Of a DNA stretch of 64,000 bases, positions 44,119 to 52,959 are shown piece after piece. The stretch comes from Marivita sp. GX14005. Lineage in GTDB: Bacteria; Pseudomonadota; Alphaproteobacteria; Rhodobacterales; Rhodobacteraceae. The translations under genes were made by a program, and so were the position numbers. The stretch spans positions 54,787 to 118,786 of the forward strand of contig NZ_JAMCCQ010000006.1 in assembly GCF_023370775.1 (NCBI RefSeq), given 5' to 3'. Under the pieces are notes generated by a model. It made no database searches, had not been told where the DNA came from, and saw only the letters and a list, made by a program, of their open reading frames with translations. How positions within the stretch are numbered: position 1 is the stretch's first letter; the number at the start of each line of letters is the position of its first letter.

Positions 44119-44448
44119 TCAGACCCACCGTCGTGGCGGTGGAGGATCGCTGGCGGAGCGCAACTCGGTTCGTTGGGTCGCGACGTCTTGCATGACTGCC
44201 GTCAGAAACTGCGGCTCGTAAACCACGTTTGGCTGGAGAAACACCACCGGCGTGACAGAACAATCGAGTCCCGGATGACAGTGGCCAGAGGCCTCGTTCG
44301 TCGATGACCCTACATCTTCGTGAGCGTGAAATTCTTGCGCCAAGGACGCTTCACCATGAAAAGCTGGCGCCTCAGGCACTCCGAGAACCACTAGGAAAAG
44401 GCCGAAAACGGCCGACAGAATCCATCGGTTCGTCTTCGACCAACGCAT
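44119..44448 (-). CDS. Small secreted His/Cys protein of unknown function
   Basis: One hundred and nine residues; signal peptide ends near APAFHG. The mature part has metal-ligand candidates in EFHAHED and GHCHPGLDCSV and a Pro-rich tail (SDPPPPRRWV). Its start overlaps the cytochrome stop. Possibly a periplasmic copper-binding protein; the family is not recognised. Confidence 0.6.
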   Translation of the reverse strand: MRWSKTNRWILSAVFGLFLVVLGVPEAPAFHGEASLAQEFHAHEDVGSSTNEASGHCHPGLDCSVTPVVFLQPNVVYEPQFLTAVMQDVATQRTELRSASDPPPPRRWV

Positions 44449-44906
44449 CAGTTGATCCCGTTGGCCCGCTGCAATTCGCGGACATAGGCGGCCACCATCT
44501 TGACGTCTCCTTGGGTCAATCCCTCGATCTTAGGCATATTACCGAAATTCCAGTGATGTGCACGGACGCCGTTTTGAGCTGCCAGAACAAAAGCCATGTC
44601 CGAATGGTGGCTCGGTTCGTAGATCTTGTGCACGAGAGGCGGCGCAACACCGTTGCGACCGGCGGCATTTTCGCCGTGACACTCGGAACATTTTGCCTCA
44701 AATATGTTCTTCCCAAGCGCCGCCTGCTGCGAGAGTGCGTCAGGCAGCTGGACCTGGACGATCGGGCCGCCTTCAGCGATCTCACTTGTGTCGGGTGGCG
44801 TCATGGAGTGGCCAACCGCTGTATCTTCCGCTCCAACGAACTGCCAAACGGCAAAACCCCCGCCGATAACAAAAACGGCACCAATCAGCGCAGTCAATTT
44901 GTCCAT
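44448..44906 (-). CDS. Membrane-anchored mono-heme cytochrome c
   Basis: One hundred and fifty-two residues from the ATG at 44906; an upstream frame extends into the L,D-transpeptidase and is rejected. Anchor helix near 5-25, heme site CSECHGENAAG (about 73), His/Met-rich middle (SHHSDMAF, AHHWNFGNMPKIEG). In the same operon as two other cytochromes and an oxidase. Confidence 0.86.
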   Translation of the reverse strand: MDKLTALIGAVFVIGGGFAVWQFVGAEDTAVGHSMTPPDTSEIAEGGPIVQVQLPDALSQQAALGKNIFEAKCSECHGENAAGRNGVAPPLVHKIYEPSHHSDMAFVLAAQNGVRAHHWNFGNMPKIEGLTQGDVKMVAAYVRELQRANGIN

Positions 44907-44934
44907 GCCTGTATCTTCCGCCTTGCCCGTTGGG

Positions 44935-45495
44935 TCAGATGAGTTTGACTTGAGTGCCGACAGGTGCCCGCTCGTAGACTTCCTCGATCTGTGCGTTGAA
45001 CAGGCCGATGCAGCCGTTTGACGACCGGCGGCCGATCTTGCGCGTATCCTGTGTCCCGTGAATACGGTAGTACTGCCACGACAGGTACAGTGCACGAGTA
45101 CCCAATGGGTTGTCCGGATCACCCCCCTCGACACGAGCCGGCCATTCCGGATTGCGTTCCCGCATGGAGGGCGTTGGCGCCCAGCTGGGGTTTTTGCGTT
45201 TTTCCACCACTTCGGTGTAACCGCGTTTGGTGAGTTCGTCGGTCAGCGGAACGGACGTTGGGTAGATCCGCATTTCGCCATCTGATGTCCAATGCTGGAG
45301 CGCCTTCGTCACGGTATCGGAGATGATGATCCCCTTTCCGAGTGCGTCGAAGTGATCTTGCCAGTCATGAACTCGAAAAGAAGAGATGTTGCGGCGAATG
45401 GTTTCGGCTCGAACCACGCTTGGTGCAACCAAAGCGACAGCCGCATATCCCAATAGGCTTCGTCGATTAACCTTGTTGTTTCGCAAAATTGTCAT
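44935..45495 (-). CDS. L,D-transpeptidase (YkuD), Tat-type leader, copy 4
   Basis: One hundred and eighty-six residues. Leader KVNRRSLLGYAAVAL. YkuD core YRIHGTQDTRKIGRRSSNGC with catalytic Cys. First gene of the minus-strand operon that runs to dsbA at 39933, so wall enzyme, cytochromes, oxidase and DsbA share one promoter region with the response-regulator repeat. Confidence 0.88.
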   Translation of the reverse strand: MTILRNNKVNRRSLLGYAAVALVAPSVVRAETIRRNISSFRVHDWQDHFDALGKGIIISDTVTKALQHWTSDGEMRIYPTSVPLTDELTKRGYTEVVEKRKNPSWAPTPSMRERNPEWPARVEGGDPDNPLGTRALYLSWQYYRIHGTQDTRKIGRRSSNGCIGLFNAQIEEVYERAPVGTQVKLI

Positions 45496-45577
45496 GACAC
45501 ACTCCTAGCCTCGGATTTGTTGCATCTCTTTTACGGGAGACCCGGCATCAGGCAACCTGACAAGGCCGCGAGAAGTG

Positions 45578-45594
45578 TATCCATTTGTATCCTT
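45578..45594 (-). promoter_or_regulatory. Response-regulator direct repeat before the cytochrome operon
   Basis: TGTATCC-att-TGTATCC: two identical 7-bp half-sites with a 10-bp period, 83 bp upstream of the L,D-transpeptidase start. The clearest of this class, and the model for the others. Confidence 0.72.
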
Positions 45595-45626
45595 GACCTT
45601 ACCCTGCTGGAGGGCCGCAAATGACG
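45595..45626 (+). promoter_or_regulatory. CueR-like promoter for the DUF2933/ScsB run
   Basis: -35 TTGACC directly abuts the response-regulator repeat, followed by TTACCCTGCTGGAGGG, close to the classic copA operator but one base shorter. It may therefore be weaker or mis-spaced. Confidence 0.45.
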
Positions 45627-45651
45627 CCGGGAACGAGACAATGGGGGTGTC

Positions 45652-45954
45652 ATGGACCACCGGAACCACAGAAAAAAGCCGATCACGGACAGGCTCATGC
45701 ATTACGGAATGATGGCGTGTTGCGTCGTCATGCTGCTGCCCATTGCGGGATTTTTTCTTGCCGGCGGCACATTGGCGGGCATGTGGGGCAATGCAGCGGC
45801 TTTTGCCCCGCTCCTGCTGTGCGTGGGGGCGCATCTCGTGATGCACAAATTCATGGGAAAATCGTGCCATTCCGACAAGGCAAAGGATACTATCGAGGAA
45901 ACGACCGAGCCCATAACCTCCGCGATTCCAGTCGTGGTCCGCGACAGGCCGTGA
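45652..45954 (+). CDS. Small DUF2933-like membrane protein
   Basis: One hundred residues, two helices (MACCVVMLLPIAGFFLAGG and the AAFAPLLLCVGAHLVMHKF region). A His/Cys tail HKFMGKSCHSDKA. DUF2933 proteins occur beside copper P-type ATPases. Role unknown, possibly metal-site support. Confidence 0.6.
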   Translation: MDHRNHRKKPITDRLMHYGMMACCVVMLLPIAGFFLAGGTLAGMWGNAAAFAPLLLCVGAHLVMHKFMGKSCHSDKAKDTIEETTEPITSAIPVVVRDRP

Positions 45955-45955
45955 T

Positions 45956-46180
45956 GTGCGCGGGAAGGTACGCGTAGGCGCGTTGCTGTTGTCGGGTTTC
46001 ATGCTTGGGGGATGTGCCGGAAGTCTTGAAGACTGCTCGGATCGCGGCGCTATCGTGTCCACGAAGCAAGCGTCAGACCTTCTGCCGGATGGGTGTCGAA
46101 CCCTTTCATCTTCTGCGACTGGCGTTGCGCGAATTGTCTGTGCGGACGGTCGTCAGGGTTTTGCCACAGGTGGACTTTGA
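45956..46180 (+). CDS. Small lipoprotein
   Basis: Seventy-four residues from a GTG at 45956, one base after the previous stop. Lipobox FMLGGCAG. Mature part has four cysteines (EDCSDRG, DGCRTL, IVCADG). Unknown family; a possible Lgt/LspA client. Confidence 0.55.
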   Translation: MRGKVRVGALLLSGFMLGGCAGSLEDCSDRGAIVSTKQASDLLPDGCRTLSSSATGVARIVCADGRQGFATGGL

Positions 46181-46237
46181 CGCAATTTCCGCCGTCCTGG
46201 CGAAATCTGCGGAAAATATGGGAAGGAAGCAGGTATC

Positions 46238-48367
46238 TTGATCGATTGCCTTTTGATCCTGCGACGGGTTTTGCTTATTCCCTTCGTGCTCTTGGCCCTT
46301 GTCTCTGGAAGTGTCTCGGCAGCAACCTCTGCTGAATACCAAAGTGCGCCACTTACCGCGTATCTCATCAGTGTACAGGACGGCGTTCCCGAGAACACAC
46401 GGACTCTGTCAGCCGGGCTTCATCTTCAACTGAACGAAAACTGGAAGACCTATTGGCGGTCGGCGGGCGAGGTGGGAATACCGCCTTCGGTCGAATGGAG
46501 CGGTTCCGAAAACGTCGCAGATGTCGAATTCATGTGGCCCGCCCCAACGCGCTTCACCGCCTTCGGCATCGAAAATTTTGGTTATGCGGGTGACGTCGTC
46601 TTTCCGCTGCGCATAACGCTCAAAGATCCCGGCGCACCTGTGACTCTTTCCGCGCAGGTCAAACTGCTGGTGTGCTCCAATGTCTGTGTCCCGGAAGAGT
46701 TTGACCTGTCACTTCGCCTCGGACGGGGCAACGTCATCGACAGCACTTCGGCTGGGCTGATCGGTACGTTTTCCGAGCGCGTCCCCGAAGGGGCCAAGAC
46801 GAGCGGCGTCAGCGAGGCAAATGCCTTCATCGACGAAGACCTCACGGAGTTGATCGTCAGCCTTCGCGTCGATGAACCACTCCAGTCGCCGGATGTGTTT
46901 CCCGAACTGGGTATGGGTGTTGCGCTTGGCAAACCCGATATCCGTTTGGGAGAAGAGGATCGTTTGCTTTGGGCGCGCTTGCCGATCCTCTCGTCGAATA
47001 CGGATGTGACAGTGGCTCCGTCGATTACCGTCACCGACGGCGAGAACCGGGCGTTTACCGTGATTGCGGATCGCGTGGCGCAAGGCATCGCGCCGCCTTT
47101 CGAACTGGCCGCCACGACACCGGACATGATGGAACTGCTTTGGATTGCCGCGATCGCGCTGCTGGGTGGATTGATCCTGAATGTGATGCCCTGCGTGCTG
47201 CCGGTGCTGTCCATCAAGGTGTCGTCTGTGCTCAAACACACCGATCACGACACAACCCGTGTCCGGTTCGGTTTCGTCGCTGCCAGCGCCGGCATCATGA
47301 CGTTCATGTGGGGTCTGGCGCTCGTCCTCTGGGCGCTCCAGACGGCAGGCCTCAGCGTCGGGTGGGGTTTGCAGTTTCAAAGCCCGCTGTTTCTTGCGGC
47401 GATGATCGCTGTCCTGCTCGTCTTTTCGGCAAATCTGTTCGCAGCGTTCGAGTTCGCCCTTCCACACGGCATGCAGACGCGGCTTGCAGGGGCCGGAGGA
47501 CGCAACGGGTATTCCGCCGACTTTTTCACTGGCATGTTCGGTGCCGTCATGGCGACGCCTTGTTCGGCACCGTTCCTCGGCACCGCGGTGGCCTTTGCTT
47601 TGGCCGGGCGTGGCGTGGACATCCTCATCGTCTTTACGAGCCTCGGGCTCGGCCTCGCCCTGCCCTATCTCGTCATCGCCGCGTTCCCGCGTCTGGTCGC
47701 ATTCATGCCCAAGCCTGGTCGATGGATGCTGATCATCAAAAGCGTCATGGGGGTTTTGTTGCTTGCAACCGCCGTGTGGCTGTTCTGGGTGCTCGACGGT
47801 GTCGCCGGGCTTGCGTCTGTCATCGCGGTCGCGGCGTTGTCCGGTCTCGCCGTTCTGATCTTGTCCCTCCCGAATGTGCAGTCCCAATTCAGGTGGTCTA
47901 TTGCCACAGCCAGCCTTGTCCTGGCTCTTGCCGCAGGTCCTGTCCTGCAGCAATCAGCGCCGGCCCGTTCAGAGTCGCAATCGGCATTGGCTTGGATCGC
48001 ATTTGATCGTTCGGACATAGCGAAACGCGTGTCCGCAGGAGAGGTCGTCTTTGTCGATGTGACCGCTGACTGGTGCCTGACGTGCAAAGCGAACAAGACA
48101 CTTGTCATCGACCGTGATCCGGTCCGCAGTGCGCTGGACACGCCGGGCGTCACGCCGATGCAGGCAGATTGGACACGCCCGGACGCGCGCATTTCCCGTT
48201 ACCTTGAGAGTTTCGGCAGATATGGCATCCCCTTCAATGCCGTCTATGGACCGTCGGCACCAAACGGCATTGTGCTGTCCGAATTGCTGACGACCGAGGA
48301 CGTGATGAACGCCTTGGCGCAAGCCAGGGGTCGGGATATTTCCGCAAAGGTTGCCGGACAGGAGTGA
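46238..48367 (+). CDS. DsbD/ScsB-family membrane thiol reductase
   Basis: Seven hundred and nine residues from a TTG at 46238. N-terminal DsbD-like domain with CSNVCVPEEF (about 147), a CcdA-like transmembrane core with VMPCVLPVLSIK and ATPCSAPFLG, and a C-terminal thioredoxin domain with WCLTCKANK (about 614). It carries cytosolic electrons to the periplasm to reduce DsbA/ScsC-like partners. Its likely client is the DsbA-like protein at 39933 and CcmG. Confidence 0.88.
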   Translation: MIDCLLILRRVLLIPFVLLALVSGSVSAATSAEYQSAPLTAYLISVQDGVPENTRTLSAGLHLQLNENWKTYWRSAGEVGIPPSVEWSGSENVADVEFMWPAPTRFTAFGIENFGYAGDVVFPLRITLKDPGAPVTLSAQVKLLVCSNVCVPEEFDLSLRLGRGNVIDSTSAGLIGTFSERVPEGAKTSGVSEANAFIDEDLTELIVSLRVDEPLQSPDVFPELGMGVALGKPDIRLGEEDRLLWARLPILSSNTDVTVAPSITVTDGENRAFTVIADRVAQGIAPPFELAATTPDMMELLWIAAIALLGGLILNVMPCVLPVLSIKVSSVLKHTDHDTTRVRFGFVAASAGIMTFMWGLALVLWALQTAGLSVGWGLQFQSPLFLAAMIAVLLVFSANLFAAFEFALPHGMQTRLAGAGGRNGYSADFFTGMFGAVMATPCSAPFLGTAVAFALAGRGVDILIVFTSLGLGLALPYLVIAAFPRLVAFMPKPGRWMLIIKSVMGVLLLATAVWLFWVLDGVAGLASVIAVAALSGLAVLILSLPNVQSQFRWSIATASLVLALAAGPVLQQSAPARSESQSALAWIAFDRSDIAKRVSAGEVVFVDVTADWCLTCKANKTLVIDRDPVRSALDTPGVTPMQADWTRPDARISRYLESFGRYGIPFNAVYGPSAPNGIVLSELLTTEDVMNALAQARGRDISAKVAGQE

Positions 48368-48395
48368 CCTGCCCGGGCGGGACACCGACCAGTAG

Positions 48396-49547
48396 TCAGC
48401 CGCCGAGCCGCTCAAGCGCGGCACGGACCGCCGCACGCCGAGGATCACTGGCAGGCTGCTGTTCCAACAGCGCTTCAGCCTTACGGTAGGCGGCGATGGC
48501 GCGATCGGGCTCCTGAAGGACGGTATAGGCGTTTGCCAGCCGCATCCAACCATCCAGATCGTCCGGATCATCCTCAAGACGCTCGGCCAGCCGCGAGACC
48601 ATCGACCGGATGAACTCCGCGCGGTCCGCGTCATTCATCTCCGACGCCGCCGCAACATCTGCCGCACTCGGGCCGGGTTGTGATGTCGGCCCGCTGGGTA
48701 GATCGACGACCGGGAGGTCAGCTGCCGCTGCAATCCGGTTGATCTGCAAAACGTATGTTTCCATCCAGGGCACGAACGTCTTTTCCTGGTTCAGCCGGGA
48801 AACGAGCAGATCGTAGGCCTTACGCGTCTCTTCTTTTTGAAGATGGTAGAGAGACTCGAAATAGGTTGCCGCAGGATTGGATGGGTCAAGTTCCAAAGCG
48901 CGATCAATGGCCAATTTTGCCCGTGGAATAACAACGCCATCATTGGCAACCGCGACAGCCTCCGCCAGCATGGAGAATGTCGCGGAGGTGGCATCCTCCC
49001 GTTTGGCGACAACTTCGAATGCTTCGACAGCATCAACTGTTCTGCCCATGCGCTGATAGGTCTGGCCCAACAGCATCCACCCTTCGCTGGGGCCGCCGGT
49101 CGGATCGGATACAAGCCTTTCGCGAAGTTGTATTGCCAGCGCCGTCACTTCATCAGTCTGTGCGCGCTCCTCTGCACGGGCAGCGAAGGCCATTGAAGGC
49201 ACCTCCGGCGATCCCATTGTCAGATAGTAGCCCGCGGCAATAACCGGCGCGAGGACCGCCGCGACAACAAGAGTGCCTCTGCCACCACTACGGGACGATC
49301 CGGCTTTTGCTTCCAAATTGCGGGTCGTCGCGAGGATCCGTTTCTTGATCTCGAGTCTGGCTGCTTGAGCTTCTTGTTCAGAAATCAAACCGCGGTCCAT
49401 GTCTCGTTCGATTTCCTGCATCTGATCGGCGAGGATGGCCGGTACCGCATCTCCTCTGGTGAGAGTGTTCGATTTGGACAGCAGCAGCGGGTAGAGGACT
49501 ATTCCGATCGCGACCAGCGTCAGAAGACCGAAAATACCCCAGATCAT
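48396..49547 (-). CDS. ccmI: Cytochrome c maturation protein CcmI
   Basis: Three hundred and eighty-three residues. Two N-terminal helices flank a basic cytoplasmic loop (DMDRGLISEQEAQAARLEIK), followed by TPR repeats (WMLLGQTYQRMGRTVDAVEA and WMRLANAYTVLQEPDRAIAA). CcmI chaperones apocytochrome c to the heme lyase. It overlaps ccmH by 4 nt. Confidence 0.9.
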   Translation of the reverse strand: MIWGIFGLLTLVAIGIVLYPLLLSKSNTLTRGDAVPAILADQMQEIERDMDRGLISEQEAQAARLEIKKRILATTRNLEAKAGSSRSGGRGTLVVAAVLAPVIAAGYYLTMGSPEVPSMAFAARAEERAQTDEVTALAIQLRERLVSDPTGGPSEGWMLLGQTYQRMGRTVDAVEAFEVVAKREDATSATFSMLAEAVAVANDGVVIPRAKLAIDRALELDPSNPAATYFESLYHLQKEETRKAYDLLVSRLNQEKTFVPWMETYVLQINRIAAAADLPVVDLPSGPTSQPGPSAADVAAASEMNDADRAEFIRSMVSRLAERLEDDPDDLDGWMRLANAYTVLQEPDRAIAAYRKAEALLEQQPASDPRRAAVRAALERLGG

Positions 49548-50017
49548 GACGCATCCCCCGCTTCGTTTTGTCTGAGAATTTCGGACACGGTGTTCTCATC
49601 CTCCGAGCCCAAGTCTTCAAATGCCTCTTGCTTTCGCCGACTCATCAGTAGCCCGCCACCAACGAAAACCCCGATCAGAACGAAAGCGATCGGAGCGAAC
49701 CAAAGCGCGTAGGTCGCAGGCTCCAGAGGCGGTTTCAGCAGCACGTAATCCCCGTACCGCGCCCGTATGTATTCGATCACCTCGGTGTCACTGTCTCCGG
49801 CGACCAAGCGCTCGCGTACGAGCAGACGCAAGTCCCGCGCCACACCCGCGTTCGAACTGTCGATGTCCTGATTTTGACAGACGACACATCGCAGATCCTT
49901 GGAAATCTCCCGCGCACGCTGTTCCAATACCGGGGCGGTCAGCATTTCGTCCGGTTCCACCGCATTGGCGGCAATGGGAAGGAGCCCGATGCAAAACGCG
50001 AAAATCAACTGTCTCAT
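49544..50017 (-). CDS. ccmH: Cytochrome c maturation protein CcmH
   Basis: One hundred and fifty-seven residues; signal peptide, then LRCVVCQNQDIDSSNA, the LRCxxC thiol motif, and a C-terminal anchor. It reduces apocytochrome cysteines for heme attachment. It overlaps ccmG by 4 nt. Confidence 0.95.
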   Translation of the reverse strand: MRQLIFAFCIGLLPIAANAVEPDEMLTAPVLEQRAREISKDLRCVVCQNQDIDSSNAGVARDLRLLVRERLVAGDSDTEVIEYIRARYGDYVLLKPPLEPATYALWFAPIAFVLIGVFVGGGLLMSRRKQEAFEDLGSEDENTVSEILRQNEAGDAS

Positions 50018-50580
50018 GATGCTGCTCCATTTGGCAGTGCGCCTGCCTGCTTCAGGGCTTGCGTGAACCGTTCGACGGCGTCCGGACCCACGACCGGCCC
50101 GACATAGCGAAACAAAACGGTGCCATCGCTATCGACGATGAAGGTTTCCGGCACGCCCGACAGGCCCCATTCGATCCCGGTCCGGCCCGACAGGTCGGAC
50201 CCGATCCGCTCGTAGGGATTGCCGAGGTCATTGAGCCACTTCACGGCATCCTCAGGTTTGTCTTTGTAGTTTATTCCGAACAACCGCATGCCGTCTCGTT
50301 CGACAAATCTTGTCAACACGGCATGTTCCGCGCGGCAGGGCACGCACCAGGACGCAAAGACATTGACCACGACCGGTCGTTCGTTGCCGACAAGATCGCT
50401 TCGGGCCAGGCCGGGTGTCTCCAACCCCGGCACGGGATCGAGGTCGAACGCCGGGGCCGGTTGCGAGATCAGGACGGAAGGGATCTCGTTGGGATCCCGG
50501 TCGGGATTGAGCCCCCAGAGAAAAAACCCCCCGAATATGACCGCCGCAATAAACGGCAGCCCGGCAATGAGACGTTTCAT
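50014..50580 (-). CDS. ccmG: Thioredoxin-like CcmG/DsbE
   Basis: One hundred and eighty-eight residues, N-terminal anchor. Active site WCVPCRAEH (about 83) and cis-Pro SGVPETFIVD; it also has the GIEWGLSGVP loop typical of CcmG. Reductant for cytochrome c assembly, fed by CcdA or ScsB. Confidence 0.95.
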   Translation of the reverse strand: MKRLIAGLPFIAAVIFGGFFLWGLNPDRDPNEIPSVLISQPAPAFDLDPVPGLETPGLARSDLVGNERPVVVNVFASWCVPCRAEHAVLTRFVERDGMRLFGINYKDKPEDAVKWLNDLGNPYERIGSDLSGRTGIEWGLSGVPETFIVDSDGTVLFRYVGPVVGPDAVERFTQALKQAGALPNGAAS

Positions 50581-50588
50581 CTTCTCTC

Positions 50589-52589
50589 CTACTCGGCAGG
50601 AACGGCATCGGTGGCTGGCTGTTTGGCACGGCGCGGCGCCCCGACCCTCAAACGGCGATCCGACAAGGACAAACAGCCACCGATCACCAGCAGGATCGAG
50701 CCGATCCAGATCAGGTTGACGAGCGGTTCATAGAGGATCCGAAGGGTCCATGCTCCGGCGTTGTTCACTTGATCGGAGGCTGGCGTTGCAATCGACGTAT
50801 AGAGATCACCCGCCAATGTGGAGCGGATGGCCGACTCCGTCGTCTGGCTTTCCGCGACCGGGTAATACCGCCGTTCCGGGAAAAGTGTCGTGACCAATTC
50901 GCCATCCCGACGCACCACAAGGGTGCCGCGATCCGCGATGTAGTTCGGCCCTTGAACCTTTGCGGCCCCTTCGAAGGTGATGTCGAACCCGGCGATCGTG
51001 ACTTCGGTCCCGGGGGCGGCAAAGACGATCTCCTCACTCTTCCATCCGGTCGAGCCGATCATCCCCATCATCAACACAGCGACGCCGGCATGGGCAAGCG
51101 TCATACCGTGAGAGGCGCGTGGCAGGTTGCGCACGCGTCTCGCGCTCTCTGCAAGGGAAACCTCGAACAGACGGATGCGTAGCGCCCATTCCCGCAGGGT
51201 CGCAAAAAGCAGCCACGCTGCGCCGAGGATGGCAAGATAGGCCATGATCGGCCCGCCATACAGAAGATACCACGCGGCCAAGGCGGCGACGACCGCCAGC
51301 ACGGCCACGAACCGAATGCGATCGAGCAAACCGGCGAAATCAGCCCGCTTCCACGACAGGAATGGACCAAGACCCATGAACACGACCAGCGCCAGCATCA
51401 TCGGAATGAAGGCCGCGTTGAAGAAAGGTGGACCCACCGAGATCTTGTCCCCCGTGACAGCCTCGAGGATCAGCGGATAAAGCGTCCCGAACAGGACCGT
51501 TCCCGTAGCGGCGGCCAGAATGAGGTTGTTCACGAGCAGCCCGGCTTCGCGGCTGATCGGGCGAAACAGACCGCCCGGCTCCATTTCGGGTGCCCGCCAG
51601 GCGTAGAGCGCCAGCGACCCACCGATGGACACGGCCAGCAGACCCAGAATGTAAAGCCCGCGCTCCGGATCGACGGCGAACGCGTGTACCGATGTAAGCA
51701 GGCCTGACCGGACAATGAACGTCCCGAGAAGTGAAAGCGAGAAAGTCAGGATGGCAAGCAGGATAGTCCAGCTTTTGAACGCATCGCGCTTTTCCGTGAC
51801 GATGGCCGAATGCAACAGCGCTGTGCCCAGAAGCCAAGGCATGAAGCTTACATTCTCGACCGGATCCCAGAACCACCAGCCGCCCCAGCCCAGTTCATAA
51901 TAGGCCCACCAAGACCCGAGGGCGATACCCGCCGTCAGGCTGATCCAGGCGGCCAATGTCCATGGCCGGACCCATCTGGCCCAGGCCGGATCGACGCGAC
52001 CCTCTATAAGAGCCGCAACGGCGAAGGAAAACACGATGGAGAAGCCGACATACCCGAAATACAAGAGCGGCGGGTGCATGGCGAGACCCATGTCCTGAAG
52101 CAACGGGTTCAGGTCATTGCCGTCGAGCGGCGGCGGAAACACCCGCTCGAAGGGGTTCGACGTCAGCAGCAGGAAGGACAGGAAGCCGACACTGATCCAC
52201 GCCTGCACCGACAGGGTGCGCGCCTTGGTCTCGGCGGGGATGTTCGATCCGAACCAGGCGACGCCCGCGCCGAACACCGCGAGTATCAGGATCCAGAGCA
52301 GCAGCGAACCCTCATGGCTGCCCCAGGTCCCGGCCACCTTGTAGAGCATCGGCTTGAGCGAATGGGAATTCTCGACGACGTTCCTGACGGTGAAGTCGCT
52401 GACGATGAAGGCCTGCATCAGCGCTGCGAAGGCTATGGCCACAAACAGCACTTGTCCTATTGCCGTCGCCTGGGCGGATTTCATCCAGACGGCGTTTCCA
52501 CGCGACGCACCTGCAATCGGCAGAACGCTTTGAACAAGCGCAAGCGCAAGCGCGAGGGCCAGTGCAAAGTGACCAATTTCCGGGACCAT
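50589..52589 (-). CDS. ccmF: Heme lyase subunit CcmF
   Basis: Six hundred and sixty-six residues, about 14 helices. WWD domain: GWGGWWFWDPVENVSFMPW, plus WGSHEGSLLLW and PPLLYFGYVGFS. It joins heme to apocytochrome c with CcmH and CcmI. ccmABCDE are not here, so this partial set must work with chromosomal CcmABCDE, or those genes lie outside the window. Confidence 0.95.
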   Translation of the reverse strand: MVPEIGHFALALALALALVQSVLPIAGASRGNAVWMKSAQATAIGQVLFVAIAFAALMQAFIVSDFTVRNVVENSHSLKPMLYKVAGTWGSHEGSLLLWILILAVFGAGVAWFGSNIPAETKARTLSVQAWISVGFLSFLLLTSNPFERVFPPPLDGNDLNPLLQDMGLAMHPPLLYFGYVGFSIVFSFAVAALIEGRVDPAWARWVRPWTLAAWISLTAGIALGSWWAYYELGWGGWWFWDPVENVSFMPWLLGTALLHSAIVTEKRDAFKSWTILLAILTFSLSLLGTFIVRSGLLTSVHAFAVDPERGLYILGLLAVSIGGSLALYAWRAPEMEPGGLFRPISREAGLLVNNLILAAATGTVLFGTLYPLILEAVTGDKISVGPPFFNAAFIPMMLALVVFMGLGPFLSWKRADFAGLLDRIRFVAVLAVVAALAAWYLLYGGPIMAYLAILGAAWLLFATLREWALRIRLFEVSLAESARRVRNLPRASHGMTLAHAGVAVLMMGMIGSTGWKSEEIVFAAPGTEVTIAGFDITFEGAAKVQGPNYIADRGTLVVRRDGELVTTLFPERRYYPVAESQTTESAIRSTLAGDLYTSIATPASDQVNNAGAWTLRILYEPLVNLIWIGSILLVIGGCLSLSDRRLRVGAPRRAKQPATDAVPAE

Positions 52590-52653
52590 GGCGTTCTTTC
52601 CGATCTAAAGTTAGTGACGTCGCGTGGGACGGTGTTCAAATTCGTGATGTGGA

Positions 52654-52959
52654 CTACTCGTCCAGTGTTGCTTTCAGGCGACGAAACTCTTCTTCGTCGA
52701 TTTCCCCATTCGCAAAGCGACGCCTCAGCGTTTCCCGCGCGTCCGATTCCGGCGGGGGAGTGCCATTGTCCCGCAGCCTGAGCACCAGAAACACGATCAA
52801 TGCGATCACGGCGCCCCAGAAGGCGAGCATCATGAAGCCGCCCATAAAGCCATAGCCACTGCCCCACATGTGCCCCGTCCAGGAGCCTGGTCCATCAGCC
52901 TGCGCCATGCTGGCGGGCAAGCTGGCCAGCAACGTTGGAATGAGCGTTTTCAGTTTCAT
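52654..52959 (-). CDS. SHOCT-domain membrane protein
   Basis: One hundred and one residues. Signal peptide (MAQADG), Gly/Trp/Met segment (GHMWGSGYGFMGGFMM), one helix, then a SHOCT motif (RRRFANGEIDEEEFRRLKATL). SHOCT proteins are common in copper loci. Its first 65 bases overlap the end of the kinase gene on another frame. Confidence 0.75.
   Translation of the reverse strand: MKLKTLIPTLLASLPASMAQADGPGSWTGHMWGSGYGFMGGFMMLAFWGAVIALIVFLVLRLRDNGTPPPESDARETLRRRFANGEIDEEEFRRLKATLDE

Noticed and set aside
46709..47953. Minus-strand frame of 414 codons
   Set aside because: Antisense to the ScsB/DsbD gene; charged, low-complexity shadow of membrane helices.
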